64,000 nucleotides of DNA from CAVTLG01 sp963802635 (GCA_963802635.1 CAWDJJ010000001.1:2914001-2978000); one strand, 5' to 3'; shown: positions 1-10,680, counted from the stretch's first letter. Program-made: numbers and translations. The notes: generated from the sequence alone by a model not told the origin.

Positions 1-1
1 A

Positions 2-523
2 AAAGGCCGCACAAGATGGATCGAGAGAAACCCTGAAGTATCCTATCAACTCACCGTAGACGGGTCACTGATAGGATGTGTAACAATGCTCCCTCTACAG
101 CCGGAAAAAATAGAAAAAATCCTAAGAGAGGAGGCTAAATCAGAGGCAACTACACCAGAGGAAATAGAACAATACCAACCAAGAAAAGCGTATCACCTCT
201 ATGTCATGGGCGCTTGTGTCAGTCCTACCCTCTCAAAGCAAGAAAAACGGTGGTTTGGCGCTAAGCTAGTCAGAGGTTTGTTAGATACAATCATCGACTT
301 TGGTAAACAAGGCATAGAAATTGAGACGATCACGGCTCAAAGTGAAACAGTAGACGGCATCAGACTCATGCGTCATCTAGGTTTCATGCAAATACCATCG
401 ACTACACAAAATGTCAATTTTAGAATTAACGTTAAAGAAGCAGACAAGCCAGAAATTATCCAAGAATACAGAAGAGTACTACAAATAGCAAAAGAAGAAA
501 AACCGCGAGGACAAAAAACATAA
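2..523 (+). CDS. Acetyltransferase-like protein, 3' part (cut by left edge)
   Basis: The frame is open from base 2 through the first in-frame ATG (86) to the stop at 523, so this is the C-terminal 173 residues or so of a longer gene. The residues before that ATG (reading LTVDGSLIGCVTMLPL) resemble the central strand of a GNAT acetyltransferase, and the later VRGLLDTIIDFGKQGIEIETI and RLMRHLGFM stretches fit the C-terminal GNAT helix and strand. The fold assignment is inference from this pattern; no substrate can be named. The sequence is rich in Lys and Glu and more AT-rich than ligA next to it, which suggests accessory DNA to the left of the window. Confidence 0.55.
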   Translation, partial: KGRTRWIERNPEVSYQLTVDGSLIGCVTMLPLQPEKIEKILREEAKSEATTPEEIEQYQPRKAYHLYVMGACVSPTLSKQEKRWFGAKLVRGLLDTIIDFGKQGIEIETITAQSETVDGIRLMRHLGFMQIPSTTQNVNFRINVKEADKPEIIQEYRRVLQIAKEEKPRGQKT

Positions 524-808
524 AAGCAACAAGATTAACTCCGCAAAATTTACCAAAGTTAGCTAACTTTCTAAAGGTACTAAGAAATTAAAAACACTTA
601 CGAAAGGGTTTCAGACGAACTATACAGCAGGTTTGCACAGGAACTAAGATGGTTTGAAAAACTGTGGTATACTAGAAAGCTGAGACAATAAAAAGCCGTA
701 AACTGGCTTCATGCCTAGATATATAACTATAGAATATCAGGCATACTAATCAGAATAGAGGATGGGTATTATTCTCAAAAAAGACTATTTCTGACAGGAG
801 TAGAGTAT

Positions 809-2926
809 ATGTCTGATGTGCAAGATGCGCCGAACATCTATAATGAAGCAAATAATGATGATAGTACAATAGCACAGACTGCTGGTAGCGACGAAGTGCA
901 GCTCGAAGTGCATGTAGCCACACTTCGTCACCAGATTGAAGAGGCCAACTATCACTATTACGTGCAAGATAATCCGGTATTGACCGATGCCGAGTATGAC
1001 CAGCTCATGCGAGAACTCCAGGGCATCGAGCACGAACACCCGGAACTCCAAACGCCCGATTCGCCGACGCAACGTGTAGGAGCAGGACCAGTACAGGATG
1101 TGCCGCAGCATCAACATCCCCTCCCCATGCTGAGCCTGGCAAATGCACGCAATGAGCAGGAACTCCGTGATTGGTATAAACGTGCCAAAAATATCTTGCC
1201 CAACGCCACCTTTACCTACGTCTGCGAATTAAAAATCGATGGGCTGGCAATGGCGCTAACCTACGAGCAGGGTCGGCTTACAATAGGCGCAACACGCGGT
1301 GATGGCATGGTCGGCGAAGATTGGACACCAAATATCCGCACCATTCGTACGATTCCGCAAAGGCTGCGCGGCGCACATATTCCCGATAAAGTAGAAGTGC
1401 GCGGCGAAATTTACATGCCAATCAAGAGCTTTGAGCAGCTCAACGCGGAGATGACGGATGGGAAGCTGTTCGCCAATCCACGCAATGCCGCCGCTGGATC
1501 ACTGCGCCAGAAAGATGCACGCATTACCGCAACACGACAGCTCAGCTTTTTCGGCTACCAGATTGGCTATATCCAGGGTATGACAGTAGATAGCCAATGG
1601 GAAGCATTACAGCTTATTCGCGAGTGGGGCTTCCCGGTCAATCCATATATCCAACATGCGCAGGACCTGGATGCAGTTATGGACTACTGCAACAGATGGG
1701 AGAAAGAACGCTTTCATCTCCCCTACGAAATCGATGGCGTTGTGATTAAGATCAGTGATCGCGCACAACAGGAGGAATTAGGTACCGTCGCGCGCGATCC
1801 ACGCTGGGCAATAGCGTTTAAATATCCACCGATACAGGTAGCAACAAAGTTGTTGGATATTCGCGTCAATATCGGGCGCACAGGCTCAGTAAACCCCTGG
1901 GCAGTGTTGGAGCCAATCAACATTCGCGGCGTCACCGTCGCGCGCGCAGCGCTGCACAATGAGGGAGATATCCAACGCAAAGATCTGCGCATCGGAGACT
2001 GGGTACTCGTCCAACGCGCAGGCGAAGTTATTCCACAGGTAGTCAAACCAATCATAGAACGCCGCACAGACAACGAAGAGGTCTATCATCTGCCAGATGT
2101 TTGTCCATTCTGTGGTACGCCTATCGAGCGTATTCCCGATCAGGCCATGGCCTACTGTCCCAACAAGCAGTGTCCAGAACGCATTCTGCAAAGCATTATT
2201 CACTTTGTTGCCAAGGGGGCAATGGATATCGATACGATTGGCGAGAAAATGTGTGAGCAACTGGTCAACGCAGGCTATATTCACAGTGTCAGCGATTTCT
2301 ATCACTTGACGAGTGAGCGGTTCCTCGCTTTGGAAGGCGTCAAACAGAAAAGCGCCGATACTATGCTCGCAGCTATCGAGGCTAGTAAACATAGATCGTT
2401 CTGGCGCTTGCTCTTCGCGCTCAATATCCGCTATATGGGCGAGAAATCAGCACAGCTCATTGCGGGAGCATTCGGAAATATTGATCAGCTCATGGTAGCC
2501 CCGGCAGAAGAGATCATCAAGGTTGCTGGCATCGGACCAGAGATAGGACAGAGCCTCTATAACTGGCTGCAAGATCCCGATAACCGTGCCCTCATCGAGC
2601 GTCTACGCGCAGCAGGGATCAATATGCAGGATGAGCCACATGTCATTACAGGTCCGCTAGCAGGACAGACCTTTCTGCTCACTGGACGCCTCACCACCAT
2701 GACGCGCTCAGATGCCGAAGAAGAGCTAAAACGCTTCGGCGGCACGATTGCTTCAGGTGTGAGCAAGTCGCTCTCTCACCTGATTGTCGGCGAAGATCCC
2801 GGCTCGAAGCTCGCCAAAGCACAAAAAGCAGGCGTACCCATCCACGATGAGCAATGGCTCAGCGATCTCCTGCAACAATACGCAGCCAACGATAGCGCTT
2901 CTAATGAGAGCACTCTAGAGGAATAA
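809..2926 (+). CDS. ligA: NAD-dependent DNA ligase LigA
   Basis: This enzyme seals nicks in duplex DNA during replication and repair, using NAD+ to adenylate an active-site lysine. The 705-residue protein has the family layout: an Ia domain, a nucleotidyltransferase domain with the ELKIDG motif (catalytic Lys about 142), an OB fold, a four-cysteine zinc finger (CPFCG followed by CPNKQC), helix-hairpin-helix repeats and a C-terminal BRCT domain from about residue 610. The first 30 residues are an acidic extension not needed by the fold. AGGAG at 796-800 supports the ATG at 809. It stands alone; the nearest downstream gene is a receiver protein about 210 bp away. Confidence 0.97.
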   Translation: MSDVQDAPNIYNEANNDDSTIAQTAGSDEVQLEVHVATLRHQIEEANYHYYVQDNPVLTDAEYDQLMRELQGIEHEHPELQTPDSPTQRVGAGPVQDVPQHQHPLPMLSLANARNEQELRDWYKRAKNILPNATFTYVCELKIDGLAMALTYEQGRLTIGATRGDGMVGEDWTPNIRTIRTIPQRLRGAHIPDKVEVRGEIYMPIKSFEQLNAEMTDGKLFANPRNAAAGSLRQKDARITATRQLSFFGYQIGYIQGMTVDSQWEALQLIREWGFPVNPYIQHAQDLDAVMDYCNRWEKERFHLPYEIDGVVIKISDRAQQEELGTVARDPRWAIAFKYPPIQVATKLLDIRVNIGRTGSVNPWAVLEPINIRGVTVARAALHNEGDIQRKDLRIGDWVLVQRAGEVIPQVVKPIIERRTDNEEVYHLPDVCPFCGTPIERIPDQAMAYCPNKQCPERILQSIIHFVAKGAMDIDTIGEKMCEQLVNAGYIHSVSDFYHLTSERFLALEGVKQKSADTMLAAIEASKHRSFWRLLFALNIRYMGEKSAQLIAGAFGNIDQLMVAPAEEIIKVAGIGPEIGQSLYNWLQDPDNRALIERLRAAGINMQDEPHVITGPLAGQTFLLTGRLTTMTRSDAEEELKRFGGTIASGVSKSLSHLIVGEDPGSKLAKAQKAGVPIHDEQWLSDLLQQYAANDSASNESTLEE

Positions 2927-3137
2927 GAAAGGTCTGATCAGAGATTACTGCATAACTGGGATAGGGGTAGCGGACGATGTCACGGCAATATATGACTCCG
3001 TATAAACTATTCTATAAAAAACGAATTGAATAATGATCAAACTTGTTGCTTTACTAAGAAACATGTTAGAATAGACTGAAAGGTTTGTAAGAAATCTTAG
3101 AAAACCTAAGTTTCCGACAAATGATAGATGAGGAGTC

Positions 3138-3539
3138 ATGTCTAACAACCAGGAAGAAACACAAACCATCCTTATCGTCGAAGATGATGAAGCAACTGGC
3201 GATTTTTTTGAGCTGGCGATAGCAGAAGAAACTCCTTACCATGCCCATCTGGTGACAAATGGCGAGGATGCCATTCACGCAGCGCTAGCACAGAGGCCAT
3301 GCTTAATTATCCTGGATTACCACCTCCCCGATATGACCGGTATTGAATTGTATGATCAACTCCGTACAATACAAGAGCTAGACATCGTCCCAATGATACT
3401 GATGAGCGCCAGCCAGCAGGTGGATGAGATTGCCCCGCGCGACCTCGCTATCCTCAATAAGCCTTTTGACCTCGATGATTTTATTGCAACCATCGAACAA
3501 TTTGTTGCTCCTGTGGATAGTTGTCCGCCAGGGAAATAA
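3138..3539 (+). CDS. Single-domain response regulator (CheY-like)
   Basis: A stand-alone phosphoacceptor receiver domain of 133 residues with no output domain, so it should act by protein-protein contact or as a phosphate shuttle. The acidic cluster VEDDE near the N-terminus, the phosphoacceptor Asp in ILDYHLPD, the conserved Ser in LMSAS and the Lys in NKPF are all present, which suggests it can be phosphorylated. A GAGGAG site precedes the ATG. No histidine kinase is adjacent, so its partner cannot be named from the window. Confidence 0.9.
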   Translation: MSNNQEETQTILIVEDDEATGDFFELAIAEETPYHAHLVTNGEDAIHAALAQRPCLIILDYHLPDMTGIELYDQLRTIQELDIVPMILMSASQQVDEIAPRDLAILNKPFDLDDFIATIEQFVAPVDSCPPGK

Positions 3540-3545
3540 TACTCT

Positions 3546-3588
3546 CTGTAGGAACAATAGTTGCTCATAGCAGCAATTATTCCTACAG
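3546..3588. terminator. Bidirectional hairpin between convergent genes
   Basis: Two arms of about 20 nt with a few mismatches (CTGTAGGAACAAT... and ...ATTATTCCTACAG) surround a 3-nt loop. The hairpin lies between the stop of the receiver gene on the plus strand and the stop of glyA on the minus strand, where a shared terminator is expected. There is no long T-run on either side, so Rho-independent termination is inferred from position and stem strength. Confidence 0.6.
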
Positions 3589-3612
3589 GTCAGTCTCAAC
3601 AAGCTAAAAAAA

Positions 3613-4909
3613 TTAAATGTACGTCATACAGGTATAACGAGCACGTAGAGCGTGCACCTGATCCTTGACGTTTTTGCCATGGATACCATCGTGTAGCAAC
3701 TGAGCAAGCTCACCCATGGCCTGTTCATCCATGCCGAAACGCGTCATCTCAGGTACACCGATGCGCAGACCGGATGGGTTGCGCGGATCTTCATCGCCCG
3801 GTAGCATATTATAGTTGAGGATGATGTCGTTCTCTTCGAGTCGCCGGGCAATTTCAACACCGCCTCCCCACTGCGCAACATTGACAGCAATCATGTGACT
3901 ACGGGTGTAGCCAAAATCGCGGGCCTCCACTGGCGTTCCCAAAAAGTCAAGGCTACGTCCAAGTGCCTGAGCATTGCGCACAATCTGTGCCGCGTACTCA
4001 TGCCCATAGACTTTCATCTCACGAATAGCGACCAGGAGCGCGGGCAATGAATGCAGATGATGATTGCTGGATGAACCAGGGAAGACACCACGATCAGCAG
4101 CCCCCCAATATTTCTTGAGTTTCATCCGCGTCTTCGATGTTTCCTAGAATGACTCCACGTTGCGGACCCGGGAAGGTTTTATGTGTGCTCCCGGTCATCC
4201 ATGTGGCTCCCTCCTGCAATGGTGCCTGGAATTGACCCCCTGCAATAAGACCCAGCACATGAGCGCCGTCATAAAGGAGAGGAATGCTCCTGGTACGACA
4301 AAAGGCTGCGACCTCCGAGACCGGTTCTGGGAAGAGGAACAGGCTCTTGCCCATAATCACCAGTTGCGGCGCTAGCTGATCAATCAGTTCGATGGTCTTC
4401 TGCGCATCAACGTGATAACGATCTGCCGTCAAAGGAAAATAATGCAGATTGATGGCATGTGCTGAGCCAACTTTGAGCGACTGTCCGCGATTCTGGATAC
4501 GACGCCCAAAAACGCCGACGGCTCCATGGCTGATATGCCCACCGGCATCGGTCGAATTGGCAATAACCGCATCTCCGCCGCGCAAAATGCTCAAAGCGAT
4601 GGCGGTATTGGCCGCATTGCCGCTAATGGGCCGCACATCAGCTTGCTTTGCGCCAAAGAGTTCTTTCAGTTCATGCTCGGTCATGCGCTCGATCTGGTCG
4701 ATGTACTGTGTGCCCTGGTAGTAACGATTCACGTGTTGACCCTCATTGGGATGCCCTTCAGCATAGCGTCCCATGAAGTCAGAGTTCTGGACACGGCGTA
4801 CGACTTCACTCGGCGTATTCTCGCTGGCAATCAAATTGATGGTCTGCGTCTGCCTCCATGTATCTTGCTGCCGTAAAATATGTTCGATATCGCTTATATC
4901 TATCGTCAT
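3613..4909 (-). pseudogene. glyA: Serine hydroxymethyltransferase, split by a frameshift
   Basis: SHMT is a PLP enzyme that interconverts serine and glycine and charges tetrahydrofolate with one-carbon units. The N-terminal part (4909 to 4094) reads from the IASEN segment to the PLP-lysine motif STHKTFPGPQRGV. The C-terminal part (from about 4125 to 3613) continues with RGVFPGSSSNHHLHSL, as in one protein. The break falls at a run of six G on the minus strand (plus 4101-4106); removing one G joins the frames into a product of about 431 residues, normal for the family. It may be a true pseudogene, a homopolymer sequencing error or recoding. No second copy is visible in the window. GGGAGAG precedes the start. 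Confidence 0.85.
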
Positions 4910-5298
4910 GCATGCTCTCCCTTACTATAACAAAAATCAGAATAATCGTGCTACCCAGTATAGCATAGTTCTGGCGGCTCTGCGGAGGAGATGTTCAGCA
5001 TAAAAATGGCTGTCCATTTCAGACGAGACAAAGATGGTCTCTGCTCTGGGAGGCAGCAATGGTCGAAGTAGGTAGCTAAGAGGAGGCTTGAGAACAAGAA
5101 CAAGCCCTGCACGGCGCACAACATTGAACATGCTGCACAATGCTGCTATACTACACTTATCACAACGGAATAGCGTATTGCACAGTTTCTCTCTGCATCG
5201 AGCCAATCATTCGTGTAGTCACGTTAGAGAGCGGGCCTATGACAGACCCCTCCACAGCATTTGGACAGACACGTAACACCTCAGGAGGTAATGGGCTT

Positions 5299-7344
5299 AT
5301 GAAAGTTTATAGGGCGGAACATATTCGCAATGTAGCACTGATTTCTCACGTTGGTGCCGGTAAAACTTCTTTGATTGACGCTGCACTCTTTGATAGCGGA
5401 GCAGTGACACGGCAAGGGAAGGTGGATGAGGGTACATCAGTCGTTGACTACGATCCTGATGAACTTAAACGGCGCATGTCGCTCAATGTGAAAGTACTTC
5501 CCGTCGAATGGAAAGATCAGAAGATTAATTTCATTGATACCCCCGGCTATCCAGACTTCGTTGGTGAAGTACAGGCCGGACTGCGCGTGGCTGATGCTGT
5601 GTTGGTGGTGGTAAGCGCTGAAAAAGGCGTCGAGGTCGGCACAGAATTAACCTGGCGTTATGCCGATGAACGTCAACTTCCCCGCATCGTGCTGGTCAAT
5701 AAACTCGACCGCGAAAATACCTCATTTGATCAGGCCCTTGAGTCCTTGCGCGCACAGTTCGGCCAGAAAGTGGTCCCTCTGCAAATTCCTATCGGCGAAC
5801 AGGCAGGCTTCAAAGGCGTGGTAGATCTGGTGTCGCAAAAAGGCTATACATTTGAAGGCGGCAATAAAGTACAAGCAGTGACTATTCCTACTGAATTGAA
5901 AGCACATATTAACACCTATCGCGATCAACTCATCGAGTCAGCAGTTGAAAGCGATGACGCCATTATGGAAAAATTTCTGGAAGGCGAAGATTTAAGCGAT
6001 GCAGAGATCCTGGCGGTCGTGCGCAAAGGCACCAGCACAGGCGCGCTGATACCAGTATTATGCGGATCTGCCACGAAAAATATCGGCGTGCAAACGCTCC
6101 TCGATGCCATCGTAGACTACTTACCCAGCACAGCTACGGCTGTTCCGGCTGATGCACAAAAATTTGGCAATCATCTCTCACTGTTCGTTTTTAAGACCGC
6201 AGCGGCACAGGTCGGCACCATCTCGACGTTCCGCGTGTATAGCGGCACGTTGAAAGCGGATAGCCACCTGTCAAACATGCAAACAAAAGCCGATGAGCGT
6301 ATCGGGCAATTGATTATCCAACATGGCAAAACGCAAGAGACGGCCACTGAGATTGCTGCCGGTGATTTTGGTGCTACGCCCAAATTAGCTAATACACATA
6401 CCGGCGATACGCTGACGAATACGAAAGATACGACAACGCCACTGGAGCCGATAGCTTTTCCTGCACCGTGCTACACGGTGGCGATTGTGGCGAAAAGTCA
6501 GTCAGACCTGGATAAGATGAGTAATGCGCTGGCCCGTATTGTGGAGGAGGACCGCACGATCCGCGTCGGACGCGATCCTGAGAGCGCGGAGGTGCTCCTG
6601 TCTGGCATGGGTGAGGCGCATATCCAGATCCTGGTTGAAAGCATTAAACGCAAGTACGGGGTTGACCTGGAAGCCCACGACCCGCGCATCTCTTATCGTG
6701 AGACTATTCGCAAAAAAGCGCGCGCCAATGGTCGCCATAAACGACAGAGCGGCGGTCATGGTCAGTTCGGCGATGTCTGGTTGGAAATCGAACCCCTTCC
6801 ACGCGATAGCGAACAGAGCTTTATCTTCGAGGATAAGATTGTGGGCGGCGTGGTACCCGGCCAATTTATCCCAGGCGTCGAGAAAGGCGTGCGCGAGTCG
6901 CTGAAGCGCGGATTTGTGTCTGGCAATCCCATGGTTTACGTTAAGGTCGCGCTGGTCGACGGTAAATATCATCCGGTAGACTCGTCCGCACAGTCATTTG
7001 AAGTAGCCGCTTCACTGGGTATGCACGAAGCTGTTCCGCAGGCCAATCCGGTGATCCTGGAGCCGATCATGAATGTCGCAATCACCATACCTGAGCACAA
7101 TATGGGCGACGTGATGAGCGATATTAACACGAAACGCGGCCACGTGCTGGGCATGGAGTCCTTGGAGAATGGCATACAACGCATCACTGCCCTCATCCCA
7201 CAAGCCGAAATACTGCACTATGCTACAGATTTACGCTCTATCACTCAGGGACGCGGCTCCTTTGCTATGGAGTTCAATAGGTACGAGGAGGTACCAGCCA
7301 ATATACAACAGGAGCTAGTCGCCCAACACACTGCGACTCATTGA
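5299..7344 (+). CDS. EF-G-like translational GTPase (FusA family paralogue)
   Basis: A 681-residue protein with the full elongation factor G layout: a G domain (P-loop SHVGAGKTSL, DTPGY switch II, NKLD), domain II, and domains III-V including the RHKRQSGGHGQFGDVW segment of domain IV. The N-terminus MKVYRAEHIRNVALI is typical of the second EF-G-like family found beside canonical FusA in many Gram-positives and Chloroflexota, so the exact role (translocation or a ribosome-associated accessory role) is uncertain. The frame is open upstream to 5140, but AGGAGG at 5283-5288 favours the ATG at 5299. No ribosomal protein genes are nearby, unlike the str operon, which supports a paralogue. Confidence 0.9.
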   Translation: MKVYRAEHIRNVALISHVGAGKTSLIDAALFDSGAVTRQGKVDEGTSVVDYDPDELKRRMSLNVKVLPVEWKDQKINFIDTPGYPDFVGEVQAGLRVADAVLVVVSAEKGVEVGTELTWRYADERQLPRIVLVNKLDRENTSFDQALESLRAQFGQKVVPLQIPIGEQAGFKGVVDLVSQKGYTFEGGNKVQAVTIPTELKAHINTYRDQLIESAVESDDAIMEKFLEGEDLSDAEILAVVRKGTSTGALIPVLCGSATKNIGVQTLLDAIVDYLPSTATAVPADAQKFGNHLSLFVFKTAAAQVGTISTFRVYSGTLKADSHLSNMQTKADERIGQLIIQHGKTQETATEIAAGDFGATPKLANTHTGDTLTNTKDTTTPLEPIAFPAPCYTVAIVAKSQSDLDKMSNALARIVEEDRTIRVGRDPESAEVLLSGMGEAHIQILVESIKRKYGVDLEAHDPRISYRETIRKKARANGRHKRQSGGHGQFGDVWLEIEPLPRDSEQSFIFEDKIVGGVVPGQFIPGVEKGVRESLKRGFVSGNPMVYVKVALVDGKYHPVDSSAQSFEVAASLGMHEAVPQANPVILEPIMNVAITIPEHNMGDVMSDINTKRGHVLGMESLENGIQRITALIPQAEILHYATDLRSITQGRGSFAMEFNRYEEVPANIQQELVAQHTATH

Positions 7345-7425
7345 ACAGGCTGAGAGAGGGGTATAACGGGAGTGTCTGTTGTACCTTTCTCCTTTTTTAT
7401 AGACGATTGGCTCACGTTCCTTCCT

Positions 7426-9042
7426 TTACCACCATGTTTCCTCCAGTGTCTTTATCTCACTTGCTTCTCTTGCGCGGGCGGAAATATCAAACGTATAAAC
7501 GCCATTTTCAGACGAATTTGGGACAGTGCTTCGCACTTCTTGATAGATTTTCGCTAAATCTCTCAAAGCATAGGCCATTGCTTTTACAGATGGGTTTTCT
7601 TCCCCTTGCTCCTTTAATAGTGGTTCAACAGCTTTTCGTGCATTATTTAGAAATGCTGGTTCATAAGTAAGAAGCAATGCTTTTCCATCATCTGTTCCTT
7701 TTTTAAGGGCTTCCTTCGTCAAAACATTTTTTGGTTCTTCAGGAAGGAATTCAAGAGCAGCAGTAACTAATCCTGCATCTGCTGGAGTTGCTCGCAACTT
7801 ACATGCAAGCCGTACAGCAGCATAGTCCTGGTCGTTTTCAAAGGGCATTCCTAGTAATTTTGCTCGTTTACCTAGACAATTCTTATAGACTTGTTCCGGC
7901 TTGTCTCCGGGCTTTGCTTCCTCCAGTGATTCTTTTGCTGCTTGAAAAGCTTGAAAGTAAGGCTCTGTCATGATAGCAGAGCCGTTTTGAACAAACTGCC
8001 CTATAGCTCCTGATATATCACAACGGGACTCAATAACGAGAAATGATCGTGTTTCTGGTTTAATATGCAATACTCCTTCCAGACTGGCAGGAGGACATTC
8101 CGCCTGAACAAACTGCCCAAGATTGAAGTTTGCATCTAAACTTTTCAGTATCATATCCTGATAGTTAGGAGAAAGTCGTTGAAAACTCGGAACACGGTCT
8201 GGGTGTTTCTTTAATATGGTGGCGAGCACAGCGTCATGATCATCATGTTTTCCGTACTTCTCTTCTATTTCTTCTCTAACACCGCTAACTTTTCCCAAGT
8301 CGTTAAATGAAAGATATGCATCCATAGCATCAAGAGCTTCTGGGCTACCTAGCGTATGCAATGTATGCTCTCGTATTTTACCAAAGCTTTCAGGGGTAAG
8401 GCGTTCAGATTCTTTTTGACAAGCAGTAAAATCCCCATACCTGTTATTAACAACCTGTTCAAGAGACAACATAGCCACTGCCGTTCGATTAAATTCAATA
8501 ACGGCCTTTTTAGGTAGGCCGAATAGCTGTTCACCAAAGGTTTTTTTTGTAATTGTTGCATGTTTTTCTGGAGTTTCATCAACAGCCTGTATTAATTGTT
8601 TCATCTCGGGATAAATTTTTATGAACTGTTGTAACTTCTCAAAAGGCGGCATATCTGCTTTTAGTAGCGCAACTCGCTCGGTCAACGTACTTCGATCAGT
8701 TTGCTTGGCTTGCTCACTTCTCTCTTCAATAGCGAGAGTATCTGATGAGTCTGGCTGTAATGCTTTACTGTGATCTCCACTCCCACTACCGAAACTACCC
8801 ATTTTTTTCATTTTTTCTAAGAGATGTTTATACTTACTTTCACTACTTTCACTACTTTCACTATCTATTACTTTTTTTATATCTTTTTTGCTTCTTCCTC
8901 TATTATCTAATAACTCTTGATGTGTTACATCAATTACATCAGATGCACCACCTACGGCTTCGCCAATTCTGCCCAACTCACTAGACCTATCAGGTTTACT
9001 AGACCCACTGGACCCGCGAACTGCTGCTTTAACCTTGTCCAC
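7426..9042 (-). CDS. Orphan hypothetical protein with Ser/Gly-rich N-terminus
   Basis: I recognise no family in this 538-residue protein. It has no signal peptide or membrane segment. About the first 110 residues are low complexity, with GSSGSSK, SESSESSESK and GSGSGD stretches; the remainder looks helical and rich in Lys and Glu, suggesting a cytoplasmic alpha-helical body behind a disordered tail. The start is GTG, with AAGGAGGA about 10 nt upstream. It is more AT-rich than the EF-G-like and MFS genes on either side, consistent with transfer. It converges on the EF-G-like gene with an 80-bp gap. Confidence 0.7.
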   Translation of the reverse strand: MDKVKAAVRGSSGSSKPDRSSELGRIGEAVGGASDVIDVTHQELLDNRGRSKKDIKKVIDSESSESSESKYKHLLEKMKKMGSFGSGSGDHSKALQPDSSDTLAIEERSEQAKQTDRSTLTERVALLKADMPPFEKLQQFIKIYPEMKQLIQAVDETPEKHATITKKTFGEQLFGLPKKAVIEFNRTAVAMLSLEQVVNNRYGDFTACQKESERLTPESFGKIREHTLHTLGSPEALDAMDAYLSFNDLGKVSGVREEIEEKYGKHDDHDAVLATILKKHPDRVPSFQRLSPNYQDMILKSLDANFNLGQFVQAECPPASLEGVLHIKPETRSFLVIESRCDISGAIGQFVQNGSAIMTEPYFQAFQAAKESLEEAKPGDKPEQVYKNCLGKRAKLLGMPFENDQDYAAVRLACKLRATPADAGLVTAALEFLPEEPKNVLTKEALKKGTDDGKALLLTYEPAFLNNARKAVEPLLKEQGEENPSVKAMAYALRDLAKIYQEVRSTVPNSSENGVYTFDISARAREASEIKTLEETWW

Positions 9043-9156
9043 TGCAAAATCATCCTCCTTGTAATATATTTTGACCTCGTGTTACCATAACAGAAACTTT
9101 TCGCGTTTGCCAGAGAGAAAAAGGGACAGACTCTACCCCTGTCATGCTCGTTTTTA

Positions 9157-10404
9157 CTATGATTGTCGTGTCAGCGTAGCGCGGCGTAGACGTCCGCTAT
9201 TGATCACATAGAAGCCAATCGCAATGGCTAACATAAGGCAACCCACAGCACAAACACCACCCCAACCAGCAACGTCCCAAGCATAAGCTCCCAGAACAGA
9301 GCCAAGTGACCCACCACAGAAGTACAAAACCATATAAATGGTATTGAGACGATTACGCGCCTCCGGCAGCAGACTGTAAATTCTGGATTGGCTCGAAACC
9401 TGATTGCCCTGCGTGCCCAGATCTAGCAGGATCACGCCAATGATCAAAGTCCAGATCCATTGTCCCGCTAGCCACATCAAGATCAATGAACACAGGACGA
9501 TGATCAGGGCCAGGCCATTGGTGTAACGCGCGTCAAAACGGTCCGCCAGCCTGCCTGCCACGGATGCAGCTAGTGCGCCAGCCACACCAACTAGGCCAAA
9601 TAAGCCAGCGATTTCACTGGCATCAGCACCGAAATGATAGACCGGCGACCCGAAGTAGAAGGAGAGCGTCACCCAGAAGGCACTGAATGCGCCAAAAGCC
9701 ATAGCTCCAAAGACGCTGGTCTCTCGCAAAACTGGCTCGGTACGCAGCAGATGCCATAAAGAACGTAACAACTGCGGATAACTCAGTGCACCCTTAGGCA
9801 CACGATCATCAGGCAACAAGATACGCAGTATAACAGCCAGCATGACCATCAATCCAGCCGCAATCCAGTACATTGCTCGCCAACCAAGATCCGTGCTGAC
9901 AATACCACTGAATGTCCGGGCTAGCAGTATACCTATCAACAAACCACTCATGACCGTACCAACAACGCGACCACGCGAACGCTCAGGGGCAAGATTGGCA
10001 GCAAAAGGCACGATCATTTGTGGCACAACGGTCGTTAAGCCAAGGACATAACTGGCAATAGCCAGCAGGCTGATAGTCGGAGCTACGGCCATAAAACATA
10101 ATGCGACGGTGACAGCCAGCAGCATGCTCACAATCAGTGTGCGCTGGCTATAGAAGTCACCCAGAGGGACGATGAAGAGGAGACCAGTAGCAAAGCCAAG
10201 CTGGCTCAAGGTAGCGATGAAGCCAATTTGTCCAGATGAAACGGCGAAACTTCGAGCCATGTCAAATAGCATAGGTTGAATATAATAGAGATTAGCTATA
10301 GATAGACCACAGGCTATCGCCATTAGTAAGACGAGACGGGCGTCCATAGTTGTTGTTTCAACAGCAGTAATTTCTGTAACAGTTGCAGTGCTTGCTTGTT
10401 CCAT
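9157..10404 (-). CDS. MFS transporter (DHA1/YnfM-like exporter)
   Basis: A 12-helix major facilitator superfamily protein of about 415 residues. It has the loop 2-3 region (PLGDFYSQR), an acidic and arginine-bearing central loop (ILLPDDRVPKG) and a second-half repeat (GRLADRFDARY). The arrangement matches drug:proton antiporters of the DHA1 type, including the LYYIQPMLFDMA start of helix 1 seen in YnfM-like members. Substrate cannot be inferred. AGGAGG at 10410-10415 is six bases from the ATG at 10404, so I prefer that start over the in-frame one at 10422. It stands alone, without an adjacent regulator. Confidence 0.9.
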   Translation of the reverse strand: MEQASTATVTEITAVETTTMDARLVLLMAIACGLSIANLYYIQPMLFDMARSFAVSSGQIGFIATLSQLGFATGLLFIVPLGDFYSQRTLIVSMLLAVTVALCFMAVAPTISLLAIASYVLGLTTVVPQMIVPFAANLAPERSRGRVVGTVMSGLLIGILLARTFSGIVSTDLGWRAMYWIAAGLMVMLAVILRILLPDDRVPKGALSYPQLLRSLWHLLRTEPVLRETSVFGAMAFGAFSAFWVTLSFYFGSPVYHFGADASEIAGLFGLVGVAGALAASVAGRLADRFDARYTNGLALIIVLCSLILMWLAGQWIWTLIIGVILLDLGTQGNQVSSQSRIYSLLPEARNRLNTIYMVLYFCGGSLGSVLGAYAWDVAGWGGVCAVGCLMLAIAIGFYVINSGRLRRATLTRQS

Positions 10405-10680
10405 AAAAACCTCCTGGGCCACTTCCTAAATGTAAAGACTGCATGGTAACATTTACTACTCTCATGACAGTAAGAAGAATGCAAGATATTCCTTTTCAAC
10501 AGGATATCTGCTGCGTAACGAAGAAAAAGGCAGAATGCGATTAGCTAAGCAACTATGCAGGAGCAAAATCATGAAGATGGGCAAGAGTGAATCTGCTAGC
10601 AAGCAGTGATAGCAGTGCGTTTCATTCTATCACCATTGAACTGGCAGTGGCAAGGCGAGGATATTCTTTCACCAGAGTAT

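Noticed and set aside
785..1117. Minus-strand open frame over the start of ligA
   Set aside because: It lies wholly against a clear ligA coding sequence and its translation resembles nothing; shadow of the real gene.
5140..5298. N-terminal extension of the EF-G-like protein
   Set aside because: Frame is open, but homologues as I know them begin at MKVYR-type sequence and AGGAGG lies just upstream of 5299.
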